Source: Rutpela maculata
Lineage: Eukaryota > Arthropoda > Insecta > Coleoptera > Cerambycidae
Assembly (NCBI GenBank): GCA_936432065.2
Contig: OW386287.2
Coordinates: 95,311,091 to 95,375,090, forward strand
DNA: 64,000 bases
Direction of reading: 5' to 3'
Shown here: positions 44,641-57,499 of the stretch, piece after piece
How the letters are laid out: each line of letters begins with the position of its first letter
How positions within the stretch are numbered: position 1 is the first letter of the stretch
Program-made: the position numbers and the translations under genes
The notes under the pieces: generated by a model
Told to the model about the DNA's origin: nothing
The model's database searches: none
What the model saw: only the letters and a program-made list of their open reading frames with translations

Positions 44641-47594
44641 TTAATTAATAAAAAGTTGTCGTACAACAAAACAAACATTAACTTAAAAAATAGATGAATA
44701 AGACCATTATTTTGTTCGTCTATTATTTTGTTGAATTCTGTCAAATTAAACTAGATAATAGTATATTTTATTTTTAACTATTATCGAATTGTAATTCTAA
44801 CCCAGTATTAGTTCGCTGTATTATTGTACTTGGTAGACAAACCAATATTATTGTCGTCTTCTAGAAGTTCTAAAAGAATTACCATAAAATTTGCTTGCTT
44901 ACCACGTAGTCTATTACAGAAATTATTCCCAGATGACGCCACATACAAATCACTGACAATAATGCATTATCTTATACTCTTATGAATTTATAGAAAATTA
45001 ATAACATGATTCCAATGTTCAAATTCTCTCAGGGATCATCGATATATTTGGATGGATCTTATAAACGATCTCTAATCTTTGGTTTGGGTGGTCTGATGTC
45101 TCAATACTGAGATTTTGGCTAACCAAAAAAAACTTCATCATACAATAAAGTGTAGATCAACCTAAAAATTAGTTGGTGAACAAAAAACAAAGTCGTTGTA
45201 CTATTTAATTGTAGACCAAATTGAAAATGGTTAGTGAACATAAAAAAATGTCATTGTACTATTTAATTTGTTACAAGAAGATATGATTATTAAACTACTA
45301 TTTGTTTACGAAAACAAATAAAGTTGTATGACTATTCTTTTCTGATTGATTTAACTATGAAACTAGATAGGCGCGATTTCATATGCTCTTTTTGGTTGAA
45401 TTTACCTATCATTTTCTTTGAGTGTAGCAAAAATTCGTCCAGAAAGAGAGGGACGAATTTAATTAGTTAATTAAGTAGTTACTCGTTAAATGGAATCGAC
45501 GAAATATATCCTAATCCAGTAAGCATTTTATTGTGTGTCCGTCAATACCGTTCCGCGTCCAGAGAATTGAGCGCAAAAAAAGCCTTTGCTCGATTAGATA
45601 TGTCAAGTCATATTAGTGAAGTTAGTAATACTTTTTCAAATGTTCAATATTTAAATTTAGGGGTGGTTTTCGCCCCTTGAGGGTAAGAGCAAGTATCTGG
45701 ACTATATAGAAACGGAAGACGATACCTTTTACTACAATAATAACCCATAAAGAAAAATTATCATTATATATGAAATTGCTTATTCCAAAATTTTACATAT
45801 TTTTTATCTCTAGGTACTGTACTATTGCTATAATATCATATCTATGATTAATTTATAATATTGGGACACATTGAGTGATAAAAATATTTATTTGTGAATT
45901 TTTCTCCCTTGCTATTTGATTTAATTTCTTTCTAATGTATACCTCATAGTTTTAGACATACTATACAATAAAATCACAAATGTAAGTCAACTTTTATATG
46001 ATAAATTTAATAAAGAAAATGTATTAAACATTAAAAACGGTTGTAGGTTTGATAACCCAGATAAACACTTAAAAGGATATACTGTTCTTCGAGTTATTTC
46101 TATTTACAACATAAATTATGTCGTTATGGATTATGGGGAGTAAAATTTATATGGCACATTATACTAGTAACAACAAGCCGCAGTAAATATAAAATGTATA
46201 TATTGCTACATATAGTTTTATATAGGGCAGATATTATGTTATTTATTTGTATTATTAATATAACACACTTGATAAAATATAATTTCATCCCCTTTTAATA
46301 TAATCTCAAGGATCAAGTTATTGCAATATATTAATTAGTGTAATAATAATAATCATTAAATGTTGTAATACAAATTTGCACTTGCACTTTGAAGTGCATT
46401 CGGAGACCGAAGAAATAACTAAAATTTCGTGAAAAAAGTTCAATATTAAGAAGAAAAACATTGTTAATGTGTTTTCTTCTTCTTCTTCTTAGGATTATCG
46501 TTTTTCGATGTAAATGAATCCCTCTTCTTCAATATCTTTTTCTTATTCACAATATTTTGGCCACGGGAATTTACAAAAATACGTTTTGCTCACAATAATC
46601 CTTATGTTCAGTATATCCGGCGAATGCAATTTACTTCATTTTTCTTAATTGTGTTTATAATAAATATTAGAACAACTCATTGGATTTTTAATTGTTTTGT
46701 TTTAACTTGCTTCTCCATGGCAAGTACGATGTTAATTAAAACAAAATTTCCGATTTAAAAAATATTTTTGTAATTACGTGTTTAGTTCTAATGAATAAAT
46801 ATGGCATATGATATACCGTTGTCACTGAAAATATGAAAAAAACAGTCTAATGGCACCGTTTTCCGCCTGTTTCATAATTTTTTTTAACACCCCGAAAAGT
46901 AAATCTCGAAATTCAGAGGTTCTAAAAAAGTTTAGATAGTACCCCGTTAGAATATTCTATTACTCAGAAAAATTTTGCCTTCGACACTTTCTTGTATCCC
47001 CCTCAAATAACAGATATATCTGGCTTACGCATATTCTGCATTTTCGAGATTTTCTTTTCTAACTCATAAGGTAAGCTGTAAAAAGCAATTATCAAATGTT
47101 TAGTTCTTGTGAATGATAAAATCAGTATTAGGAACTTTTAAGCTAGCCAAAAACGAACCAACATGTAAGTAAAAGTATTGTTGCCCTCAGTCCCAAGTCA
47201 AATAGCCAAGACATAAACTAAGAAATTGTGAATATTTTTGTGCCAGTCGATTGATACTGTTATTCTCGATTGCAAGTAGCTGAGATTACTCCCTTTGAGG
47301 GAGGCGTCTGCTCTTGCCATGTTTAGTATTCAGATTCTCATGAAATAAATTATTATTAGATAGGCTCTATTACCACATTTATTTGTAGACATTTTGAACT
47401 TTTTATTAAACTCTTGAGTTTTCTTGATTGAATAACTAACTTTAAGTTTAACCACTCGGACAACATTGAGCGATTGCGAAAATGAATTTTATAAACTACG
47501 CGCCCGATGTTATTTGCAGAATACGGTTTAATTTACTTAAACGGCTTAACCTCCAACAGGTGGGAGAATATTTTGAGCAAATCCTCGTGCATTG
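44641..47594. other. AT-rich DNA with minor repeats, no genes seen
   Basis: Contains a diverged tandem repeat of about 65 bp at 45125-45270 (marker GTACTATTTAATT with GTAGA(C/T)CAA) and the isolated foldback end at 45660-45836. A (TTC)n-like run TTCTTCTTCTTCTTC is at 46474-46489. Confidence 0.5.
45660..45836 (-). mobile_element. Solo terminal fragment of the 40175-42035 foldback family
   Basis: On the minus strand GTACAGTACCTAGAGATAAAA begins the copy, followed by AATATG, GGAATAA and, at the far end, the GGGGCGAAAACCACCCC equivalent of the TGCCACCCC block. It aligns along about 170 bp with the left arm of the foldback. Confidence 0.6.
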
Positions 47595-49321
47595 TTCTAA
47601 CTTTCCCTTTAGGCGAGGAAATATAGCAGTCAATCTTCAATTTTTTTACAGTAAGTCGAATTGTGATGTGGTTTTTTGCATTTGCTATGTTAACTCGTCT
47701 AGAAACTTTGTGCCATATGGTCTTGTACTTTTTTGAAATTGCATTGCTGCATCGAAAAGTGCATTCTTATAAGTGCATCTTTTCAAGTGATGAAGAAAAA
47801 ATTCATATCTTCCAGAAAAAACTCTCGAATCATACGAATTTCAGTACCCGGGGATTTTTTGAGTCGCTGAACCTGAATGTGATGTCCAAATGTGCACTTG
47901 AAGGTCAGGACGGCACCAGGAACGTCATCACCTGGAGTTCCCTGCAAACTCATGGAAAATCGATCGAAACTCGTTACCTGGGGGTTTTTCGGATCGCTCG
48001 TTCCGAATTTGACATCGGCAACCTCCTCCGGAGGACCTGGTGCGCGCGACTTGGCTAATAACGTCATCTCCTGGAGTTTTACTGAAATTACTTATCAAAT
48101 CGATCGAAACTCGTTACCCGGGGGTTTCTCTGGTCGCTCGTCCTGAATCTGACATCGGCAACCTCCTCCGGAGGACCTGGTGCGCGCGACCTGGCTAATA
48201 ACGCCATCTCCCTAGAGTTTTACTGAAATTTTGTCGTCAAACTTTCTAACATTGCTTTAATGAATGCTAGTTAATATATTATTATGGTAGAACAAGTTTT
48301 CCACTGCAACCTTCTTCATCATTTCGACGTAAATATCTATGACGCAACAAATTATAAATAATTATTAATTAAAAATAAAAATAATTATTTTTATTACAAA
48401 AATTTATTATTTGATAGAAGTAAAACTAGTTAAAATTCCAAATTGGCGCCTTCTTTATACGAGATTCCAAAATTCCATTGGTTTAACTCAGTTGCGTCAT
48501 AGATATTTTCGTTAAGTATACCGGTATTATAAATCAGTCCACGTGTATATAAATTTTATATAGTGTTTATCATGATAAATACTGAAAAAACTTTATATAG
48601 ATATTTATATTTATTAAAGATATTAATTTTATTTTTATTTAATAGTTTCAATTGAATCAACTATTCCAACTCTGGTGATAAAGCAAGTTCATTGAAAAAA
48701 AGAGGACATGCCCGTTTTGTATAAGTTAAGAGGTTGCCGATGTCAGAATCGGGACGAGCGACCCGAAAACCCCCCGGGTAACGAGTTTCGATCGATTTGA
48801 TAAGTAATTTCAGTAAAACTCCAGGAGATGACGTTATTAGCCAGGTCTCGCGCACCAGGTCCTCCGGAGGAGGTTGCCGATGTCAGATTCGGGACGAGCG
48901 ATCCGAGAAACACCCGGGTAACGAGTTTCGATCGATTTTCCATGAGTTTACAGGGAACTCCAGGTGATGACGTCCCTGGTGCCGTCCTGACCTCCAGGTG
49001 TACAGGGAGCTCATTTGGACATCACATTCAGGTCCAGCGACTCAAAAAACCCCCGGGTACTGAAATTCGTATGATTCGGGAGTTTTTTCTGGAAGATATA
49101 AATGTTTGCTTCATCACTTGAAAAGATGCACTTATAAGAATGCACTTTTCGATGCAGCAATGCAATTTCAAAAACGTACAAGACCAAAATATGGCACAAA
49201 GTTTCTAGACGAGTTAACGAAGCGAATGCAAAAAACCCCATCTCAATCCGACTTACTGCAAAAAAAATTAAAGGTTGGAGCTATTTTTGTGTTATATTTC
49301 CTCGCCTACTTAGAACTAACA
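47595..49321. mobile_element. Foldback element with tandem inner subrepeats
   Basis: Left arm 47595-48330 and right arm 48480-49321 are inverted copies (AGTTCTAA..AGGCGAGGAAATATA, ACTCGTCTAGAAACTTTGTG, GCATTGCTGCATCGAAAAGTG, TCATACGAATTTCAGTACCC). Toward the centre a GC-rich unit of about 130-150 bp (GATCGAAACTCGTTACCCGG, CTGACATCGGCAACCTCCTC, CGGAGGACCTGGTGCGCGCG) is repeated two to three times on the left and twice on the right. The axis lies near 48410; ATATCTATGACGCAAC pairs across it. Frames inside are structural shadows. Confidence 0.8.
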
Positions 49322-50395
49322 TGATTATACAGTTAACGTTCAATTCTTCTGTTTGTTAACTTGATTTCTAATGTTATACTTATTAAGTTTGTTTATTCTG
49401 AGAATAAAAATACTGAATGTAAAGTATCGTAAGGCTAAAGTGGTGTGGCGTAAATTAAACATATAGGTAGATGCTGCTTTTTCTCTTTAATAAAAAAAAT
49501 AATTCTCGAATATTCCTGTGGTCTGTGCGAAAAAACGTAAAAGCAGAAAAACTTATATAAGCCATCCGATATTCGATCGAAATTTATCATTTGACATAAG
49601 ATAAAAAATATTCTAATTTGAACTTTACCGTTGCATCCTATATAAGATACACCCCGCATATGAGTGGGAGTTTGCTCTAATGATCAAGTAGTCCATCAGA
49701 ATAAAGGGCCAAATACTAAATTTGATTGTCGCACGTCAAACGGTTTAAAGATTATTAGCAGAAAACTGATCGCCCGACACTCTGAGGGGCTATAACTCGG
49801 TTATGGGACACCCTGGGAGAAATGTTATTAGCGAAATCCTTATGCCTCAGACTCTCCAATTCACACAAAAATGTAAAGCGCTTTCTTCAGAAACACTCTG
49901 TGTGTCCACACTTGCAATACATGTGTAAAATAATATATTTCCTTTAGTATGATTAAGATACTTTTCATAAATAATATTTTCAGATAAAATTCAACCCAGG
50001 GAACAAATGCATGTACTAAAATTCAGGATAAACTTGATCTCGACCCAAACCCTTTGTGAATCCAGCGTCAAGTGGTAGCGTTAGCAAATAAAAGTGAACA
50101 TTTGTTTATTGTGACTTGTGAAAACCACAGGGATATATAACATCATTCATAAATATATAAATGATGTAGAATACAAAAACACCAAATGAAGGTTACATAA
50201 AGGTAGGGACAAAATAAATTAATGCGGCATGAATTAAGATTTTGTATCAAACTTTTGAATTATTCAACTTTTAATTTTAAATAGCTTTTAAAAATTAAAA
50301 TGAAAAATTAGTAAAAAAATGCTTGTAATGGAGAGTCGTTAGATTTAGACCCCGAACGAATTCTCTAGTGATCAAAGTGTTATTATAATAGTATA
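49322..50395. other. No recognisable gene
   Basis: AT-rich DNA; nothing supported. Confidence 0.45.
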
Positions 50396-50882
50396 TGGGC
50401 CAGCCAAGATATTGGTATAATTTGGGGGTAATAATTTTCCTTCATACCGCAGTTATATAGCTGTACAGAGATAGCAAAAAACTATGATTGCCATCTGAAA
50501 GTGGTAGCTAACAAAAATGGCGGCCAATCCAAGATGGCTGATGTAGACGATTAAAAAACGACCGTATCTCTGTAAGGTATTGCCCAATTTCAGTGTCCTT
50601 TTTTAAATGACAGCTTAAATTGTGAACTTTTTGTAAGTTTCCATTAATTTTTTTCATATAAACAATCATTAATTAGTAAATCGCTGATTAGTGAAAAATA
50701 CTTTCGTTTTTACAGATAATTTGTTTGTTTATCATAAATTTTCTTAAAACGTAGATGTTTTAGAAAAAAATGTTTCAAACAAATATTGTAGCACAAACGA
50801 TTAGCTTTAATTTGGTATATTACACTTATGTGTTTGGACAATGTGTACTGGAACAATGTTGTGTGATGAGAATAACAGTATG

Positions 50883-51007
50883 GGCCAATTTCATAATCGA
50901 ATTTAAAGTGAGCTTTAAATAAAATTACATTTGACTGTGATAGTAACTGTCACAGTCAAATATACCCTTAATTAGAGCCAATTTTAAATTCGATTATGAA
51001 ATTGACC
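50883..51007. mobile_element. 125-bp hairpin MITE
   Basis: GGCCAATTTCATAATCGAAT at the left and its complement at the right, with a second inner palindrome TTTGACTGTGA...TCACAGTCAAA. Nested in the TIR element. Confidence 0.8.
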
Positions 51008-51171
51008 TTTTGTCACGGAAAAATATATGACCGACAATAACCAATACCGATATAAATTTTATAATTTTTAATAATGAAAATTGTTATTCACGCAGATTAT
51101 ACATATTTTATAAACAATTGTTTATTGTTTCTTTTGAAATATTTCTTAACCATATCGTTTCAACTAAACTT

Positions 51172-51525
51172 TCACAAATCGTCTTCGCTGTCACTACATT
51201 CATATGGTTCATCAAAAAATACATCTTCTGCAGTTTCCTCGGGTTCATGCATATTTTCACATTTAGTCAGCTTACACGCAATGGTACATTTCACCTGATT
51301 CATCATACAAGTGCACGATGATAGTTGACATGACCTTGCACAAGAACAACTTGCTGCTTGATAGTTTGCGCGCGTAGAATTTTGACAAAGACAATCTTCA
51401 CATGGAGGAAGTTGTGTTGATTCAACATCACCTTGTCTACTTCGGAAAATTTGGCATATTAGGTCGTTTATGCTCTCTGTTTTGGTATTACTTGAATACA
51501 ACTGACATGTAAACTTTCGGATCAA
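51172..51525 (-). pseudogene. Cys-rich coding remnant (CXC-like), about 115 codons
   Basis: The frame reads IRKFTCQLY, LPPCEDCLCQNSTRANYQA, then CSCARSCQLSSCTCMMN, KCTIACKLTKCENM and an acidic tail (SDSEDDL). The C-x-C ... C-x-C spacing resembles the Cys-rich C-terminal domain of a multi-copy arthropod protein family whose function I do not know. The first codon is not a convincing start; upstream parts are missing. It lies within the 50396-53583 element, so it may be element-encoded or captured. Confidence 0.5.
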
Positions 51526-53585
51526 ATAGCGCCCATCGGGGTGTAATTCTATTCACAGTATCGGATACTAAAAAAATGCCGCGGCACTTAGTAATGCTCC
51601 AAATTATTTTATACTAGTAAAAGGGACAGACATTCACTTTGTCTTGACGTGAGTATTTTTATTACGAAAAAGTACCTCTATATCAATATGAAAAATATTC
51701 ACCGCACGTAATATTACAATTGATCTTTATGGTTTTAGTCAACACTTTTTTTAATAAAGAACAAATAGTTATTTAGCAACCTCGTCAACAACCAAACTAC
51801 CCTATTCAGGTGGTAGAATCATATTCACCGCTACAAATACTAAAAAATAAGAAACTAGGTGATTAAAATGAATCAACACCAACTCCAGTTTAGGGATGAC
51901 AGGCACTAATGATAACTAATGTTAGAAGAAAAAAGATTATCAATTTATGAAATATATAGAATCATATGAAAATATTACAGCAACACTTATACTGATTACC
52001 TAATAGTATCCCTATAAAGAAAAACTGCCGTTATTTAGAGATGTTAGAACAGCATCTAGTACAGAATATTTGCAGAGCAAATTAAAATAAAATGAAAGGT
52101 TTCTATTAGTTCTTATGTCTGCATTTAATAGATAGACGTTGAAGATAGTTAATCACTGTAAGGGGTTGAAAATGATATTAGTTTATTCTCTATTATAATA
52201 TTCCATGTAAAGGTACTTCTGGGTAAGCTTCACTTGTTGGAGAAAAGGGTACAGTAAATATGTAAATGATACTTGCAAAGAAGGATCATTTGGCCACTTA
52301 TTGTGTTCGCCAGGATGCACCACGAGGAGGTGATCCTTTTTACATTCAACATTTTTTTTGCTATTTTTTTATCTTACTGGTGAACTAACTGTATATAGGT
52401 AGCAAAATGTTAACTATAATACAATGTGTATGTGCAGTATTATAGTATATAAATAAATATTATATATAGATAGATATTAAATAGTGTAAAAATTAAATGT
52501 TCACACACTCAACATCTCAAACAAGTGTCACTAGAATACTTCTGCGAAACCGGAGTGTTTATTTGGTAAACATCTTTATTGTTACATTGTGTAATCTTTT
52601 AATTCCAAATAAACATTATTATTATCATTATTAGTATTAATTTATTATTATAATGTGAAACTCTCTAAAGATTTAATAAACATTCTTTTAAAAATATATA
52701 ATTACTGCTACATATATGTATATAATAATGTAATAATTATAATATAATAATTTATTATTTATTTTTTATTATACCATAGGGGTTGTTTTTGAAAATGGGG
52801 ATGCTGAGGTCGGATCAGTTAAAGGTTTGGCTCAACAAATATTAAAAAATCATTTTGTACATTTTTAATCACCTTGGTACCTATTTTTTTTAATATTACA
52901 TGCTGCGTATGGCGTTCCATCCCCAGAATAAGGTGTGGACAGGGGTAGTTTTTATCTTTTTGTTATCTCTATTGAATCAATACCTAATAGTTATCATAAA
53001 ATAAATATAATTTTCACATTCAGTATAAGCCATTATTTATAGCATTTTAGTGGTTGTCTTTATGTTTTTAGGGGTGAAATAAAATTTTCCCCAGACGTTT
53101 GGTACCATGAAGATGTATTTTTATTAATCTTGAGCCTTTTCCAACCATTTTCTTTGGGTTTTATGCGTTCCGGGATAGGGGCCAAAAATCAGCTATTTTT
53201 AACATTGTCCTTTATGATAAACAAACAAATTATCTGGAAAAACGAAAGTATTTTTCACTAATCAGCGATTTACTACTTACTGGTTGCTTATATGGAAAAA
53301 AATAATGAGAACTTACAAAAAGTTCACAATTTAAGCTGTCATTATAAAAAAAGAACACTGAAATCGGACAATACCTTACAGAGATACGGTCGTTTTTTAA
53401 ACGTCTACATCTTTGATTGGCCACCATTTTTATTAGCTATCACTTTCAGGTGGCAAACATAGTTTTTTGCTATCTCTGTACACTCATATAACTGCGGTAT
53501 GAAGGAAAATTGTATTTTTACCGAAATTATACCGAATGTAAATGTGAATTATACCGAATACTCTAATTTGGCTAGTTGGCCCATA

Positions 53586-54136
53586 AACTATAACTTTTGA
53601 AATGTGTTTTCGGCACTGCATGCTAAAATGTTTATTTGTTGATTTTTCTGTATTTTTAATATTATTTTAAATAAATAATTTTCAATTTTCTCATATATAG
53701 GTATTTTTAGAGAATATTATTTAGGTATTAAGCAAATTGCAACTTACCCACCTTTTTATTTATTATACTTTCTGTATATTGTTGCCCTAATCTAGGCACG
53801 ATAATATAATAGTTGGATAAATATTTTAAAATACTCATTATTGGAGAACCAATCAAAACAACTACTCTTCTAGCTAATACTGACGAAGTATTGAATTACG
53901 TGATAGGATTCTTAGCATTTTAAGGCAAAAAAATATATTGAACATACTTCAATCATTTATTGAAATTCAGTCATTCACAACAATGGGGAACTTGCCTATT
54001 TTTTTTTATTTCATTAAAGTGTGTGTTTATGTATAAAAACACGCCACACCGAATATCAGCTCTTAAATCGCAGTACTTACTTTGCAATAAATAATTGAAG
54101 TTGAAATCCTGGCCACTCTTCACGAAGAGCATTGTT
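53586..54136. other. No recognisable gene
   Basis: AT-rich DNA; nothing supported. Confidence 0.4.
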
Positions 54137-54856
54137 ACGTCAGATCGAGAAGGCTAGTCTCGCGTGGTGTCCCACAGATAGCGAACTTAGCCTTCATTTT
54201 TGTCGGAATTCAAAAAATATAAAAATCAGTTTTAGCAAATCTAATTCTATTTAAATTAGCTAGAGTAGTCTTTTGGCGTAGGAGCCAAGATTAAAAAGTT
54301 GCCAACTGTAGAAGCTCAAAATTTGCGATTTTTTGCCGTACATGCCGATATTTTAGTAGAATTAGGTCCGAAACGAAAAAAAAATCAAAAATCTGATGGT
54401 AGCAAAAAGATTCGTAATGAAAAATACTCGTTTGACCTTATATTTTATTTCGCTAACTCCGGCCGTTTTGGAGATATCTGCGAAAAATAGCAAAAAAACA
54501 GCTTGCTTTTCGGCGCCGAAAAAATTGCAAAAACATGCAATTTTGACACGTTCATATTTTTCGAAAAACACCATTGGGACGGCCGTACGATATCGCGACG
54601 TAAAGAGGAAGTCTTCTAGATAAACCTGATCGTAAATTGCACGGCGAAATTCTAAAATTCGGCTCGGCACTAACGAATCAAAAGTAGCATTTTGTGACAT
54701 TTCAGAATATTGAAGATGTTTTTCCGACAAATTTTAGGTTAGGTTGTGTTCACTGCTAGTTGTTTCTGACAAATGCACAACCGCATGCCGAATTATCAAC
54801 GCCAAAGCAGAATTGGTGTCACTTGACGCCGTCGTTCGACTTTCTCGATCTGACGT
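54137..54856. mobile_element. Possible TIR element, 720 bp
   Basis: ACGTCAGATCGAGAAGG at the left and CTTTCTCGATCTGACGT at the right are inverted. The interior contains CTCCGGCCGTTTTGGAGATAT and related low-complexity sequence. No target duplication was found, so this is a tentative pairing. Confidence 0.35.
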
Positions 54857-54877
54857 CACGTTTCAGGAGTGGGTAAA

Positions 54878-55281
54878 TTATTATTATATATTTTTTTTTA
54901 TTATAATTATTTAACGTCGGTCTATTTCCGCTACCAGGGCCTATTACCGACGCCAGGAGACGAGCTACCCCCAACCTGGAAATTTTGCCGAACCTCTTCC
55001 CTTAAGAAGAGTAGGGATCTTTTACTTGCCTAACATTTAGTAGACAAGGGACCGCCTGCTTTACATCCCCTCCGAAGGATGGTATATCCACTACGTAATC
55101 CTCGTCTGAAATTACGTAACTTCCGAGTATACACTGATATACAAGCCTCTAGAAGATGGGACGAGAACGCTGTATTTCCCAAGATAGGTGGGTCACCCAT
55201 CCAAGTACTAACCGCGCTCGACGTTGCTTCAATGGAATATCGACTGATATTCACATTGAAGTCGCCTCTACGCTCGCCCCT
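54878..55281 (-). mobile_element. SINE with 5S rRNA-derived head (SINE3-like), 13-bp TSD
   Basis: AGGAGTGGGTAAA occurs directly outside both ends (54865-54877 and 55282-55294). On the minus strand the 404-bp element starts at 55281 with a 5S rRNA-related head, continues in an unrelated GC-richer body, and ends with an A/T-rich tail (AATAATAATTATATA... at 54878-54910). Head, body, A-rich tail and long TSD are the defining features of a Pol III SINE moved by a LINE. Confidence 0.85.
55165..55281 (-). rRNA. 5S rRNA-like head of the SINE (not a functional 5S gene)
   Basis: On the minus strand AAGCAACGTCGAGCGCGG then TTAGTACTTGGATGGGTGACC and TTGGGAAATACAGCG match the internal control region and 3' half of insect 5S rRNA (AAGCA..GTCGGGCGCGG, TTAGTACTTGGATGGG.GACC, TTGGGAA..CCGCG). 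AAGCA begins 53 bases from the element end, against position 54 in 5S rRNA, so the whole head is collinear with 5S even though the first 50 bases have diverged. Confidence 0.8.
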
Positions 55282-55904
55282 AGGAGTGGGTAAAATCCCG
55301 CAGATTTTAATCGCTTATATTTCTGGAAGATTTCTTTTTTATTTAATTTTTTGTTATCTATGGGATTTTTAATGATGTTAGTTTACGATTTTGAGTATTT
55401 TAAATCAATTTTGTTTTTTGGGCAAGTTCCCTATTATTGAACCTTACATTCTATTTCAACTCTAGAAAAGTTGTACAAGTTTTTTCGAACTCGTTAGTTC
55501 TCATCAGTAGAGTATGGAAACATTCATTCATTATTATTTATTAGCCTACTCTTGATTTATTTTTACAATGAATTATTTTTTATTTATTTGCTTTAATTAT
55601 GATTAGAGAATATTGTCTAAAACTAACATTGTTTACAAAAAACTGCAAAAAGAATATCCCATAGAAGGTGTAACAATTATATAAAAAGTTCACTAAATCG
55701 ACGAAGAGTATGTTTTTAGCTTGTTTTATATGTGTTCAATGTATATTTGCAAATTTGGCCAATGCAATAAAACTGGTGGTTAAATATTTTCGGAGTAGCT
55801 GACATCGAATCTCATGTCAAATTTTAAAAAATTGTTAAGGTATTTGTATTTACACAAAACTTCCCTCTCTGTTTGGCGTCATCTATTTATGATTTTTTTG
55901 TTTT

Positions 55905-56545
55905 TGTTGGCTGACCACTCTGTATATTTTTTATATTAAAATCATATCATTTTTTTGGCAGTAGTGACAACTACATTTCAAATATCACTTTCCTTTGTCG
56001 CTTCTTATGTTTTAAAATGCTTATTTTTCACCAAAATTATGTCAACTTTCCTCCAAAATAATTATATCCAAGTATTATCTCCACCACAATCTCTTAATTA
56101 TTTATTTTTTAAAATGACCACCCTCTACGTTCTTCATATTTTTGTTCCTTGACAGCTGTGTTAACTACGTACGAAATATTATCGTCCTTTGTCATACTTT
56201 TTCATAATTTTTTTATGGTGACCACCATGTATTTTTTTATATTTTTATTCTTTGTCGTGTTAAGTATATGCAAAATATTATTGTCCTCAGTCACATTTTT
56301 ATCATTGTTTTTTTCGTGTGAGCACCCTGTGTATTTTTATAATTTTTCTTCCTTGACAGTTATGTTAGCTGCATTCGAAATATTATCCTCGATCACATCC
56401 TTTCATTCTTTTTTTTAGCGTGACTACCATATATTTTTTTATACATTTTCCTTTTTTGACAGTTGTGTTCACTACATGAGAAATATTATTGCCCTCCGTC
56501 ACATTTTTTTCCATATTCTTTTAATATTGACCACCCTGTACAGTG
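55905..56545. repeat. Tandem repeat of about 100 bp, five to six diverged copies
   Basis: The marker TGACCACCCTGTA and variants recurs at about 55911, 56114, 56218, 56311, 56410 and 56528, followed each time by a T-rich stretch, TTGACAGTTGTGTTAACTAC-like and GAAATATTATCGTCC-like blocks. Confidence 0.85.
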
Positions 56546-57341
56546 TGTCCCACTTTCCACGGTAACACCTTCGTAGCTCAGTTATTAGTCGTCCAATTTA
56601 AACCAGGATCGGTATCAAAGACCTTTATTATATCTTTTTTGAGTAAAACGAAACTTATTTTAGTCGTTGGCGTGCATTTTTATTAAGAAAAAAAAATAGT
56701 CGATTCCTCGAGAAGTAATATTAGGCAGTTTTTATTGAACTAATGCAATATTATGGATCAGCATGCTTTAGAATTCCTATATACAAGATTTAACGATATT
56801 TTGATTTATGGTTTTTGAATTACAGCCCCTTAAAATTACATTTTTCTAAAATTAAATAATTAATAACTTAAACACTAATTGTTTTTCGAAAAAAAATCAA
56901 TCTCCATTTCTCATTTAAGTTCATTTTTTCTCCTACCCAGTGTCATCGATACACTTAAATTTTGTAGGCCAAGAACTTTCATTAAAAAATTACTAAAAAC
57001 AGAAAATGGAATAAATATTAAGTGGAAAGCCTAATTTTAGCACAATGCTAATCTAAATTAATCATGTGATTTGGTGTTAGTATACAAACAAACTTGTTGA
57101 ACAATGTGCAGTTTTACATATACATATTTTTTGTGATTACTATTTTGTTCTTTATTCATTTCTTCATTTCTCTTTTAAAATGTAATTGTTGGTTATGAAC
57201 TTTGCATCATATAAGATGTTAAATATTTTTGGACAAATGCAAATATCACATCTTTAGCTAATCGTTTTATCTTCTTTAGAAACTTGGATTGAAGCCTATT
57301 TGTGTCTAATGTATAATCATGTTCTGTTCTGATATTTGTTC
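56546..57341. other. AT-rich DNA without recognisable genes
   Basis: Starts with CAGTGTGTCCCACTTTCCAC, resembling a common insect repeat end. Nothing else supported. Confidence 0.4.
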
Positions 57342-57499
57342 CTATTTTTTTGTAAGTTTAGTATTGGCGTATAATATAGCTCTTAGATCAAAGGACCAAC
57401 TTTCTTTATATAAGGCATCGGTTGAATAAGTGTAACATTTATCAAGTATAATTTTTAGTAGCCATTCGTATGTATTTTCTAGATTTTTATAAAGGCACT

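Larger units (their letters stand above)
50396..53583. mobile_element. 3.2-kb DNA transposon remnant with TIRs of about 350 bp, probable TA target
   Basis: Left TIR about 50396-50750 and right about 53205-53583 are inverted copies (TGGGCCA ends, then CCTTCATACCGCAGTTATAT, GAGATAGCAAAAAACTATG, ACGACCGTATCTCTGTAAGG, ACTTTTTGTAAGTT, TAATCAGCGATTTACTA, GATAATTTGTTTGTTTATCAT). TA lies outside both ends, which would suit Tc1/mariner-like targeting but is only two bases. The interior has a hairpin MITE and a Cys-rich coding remnant, but no transposase that I can recognise. Confidence 0.75.

Noticed and set aside
47783..49121. Frames of 60-130 codons repeated on both strands
   Set aside because: Mirror images of each other through the foldback; not genes.
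54137..54856. Treating the 54137-54856 TIR pair and the adjacent SINE as one element
   Set aside because: The SINE has its own perfect 13-bp TSD lying outside the TIR pair, so they are separate.
55165..55281. Functional 5S rRNA gene
   Set aside because: The 5' half is diverged, the 3' end runs into SINE body, and a TSD and A-rich tail show retroposition.
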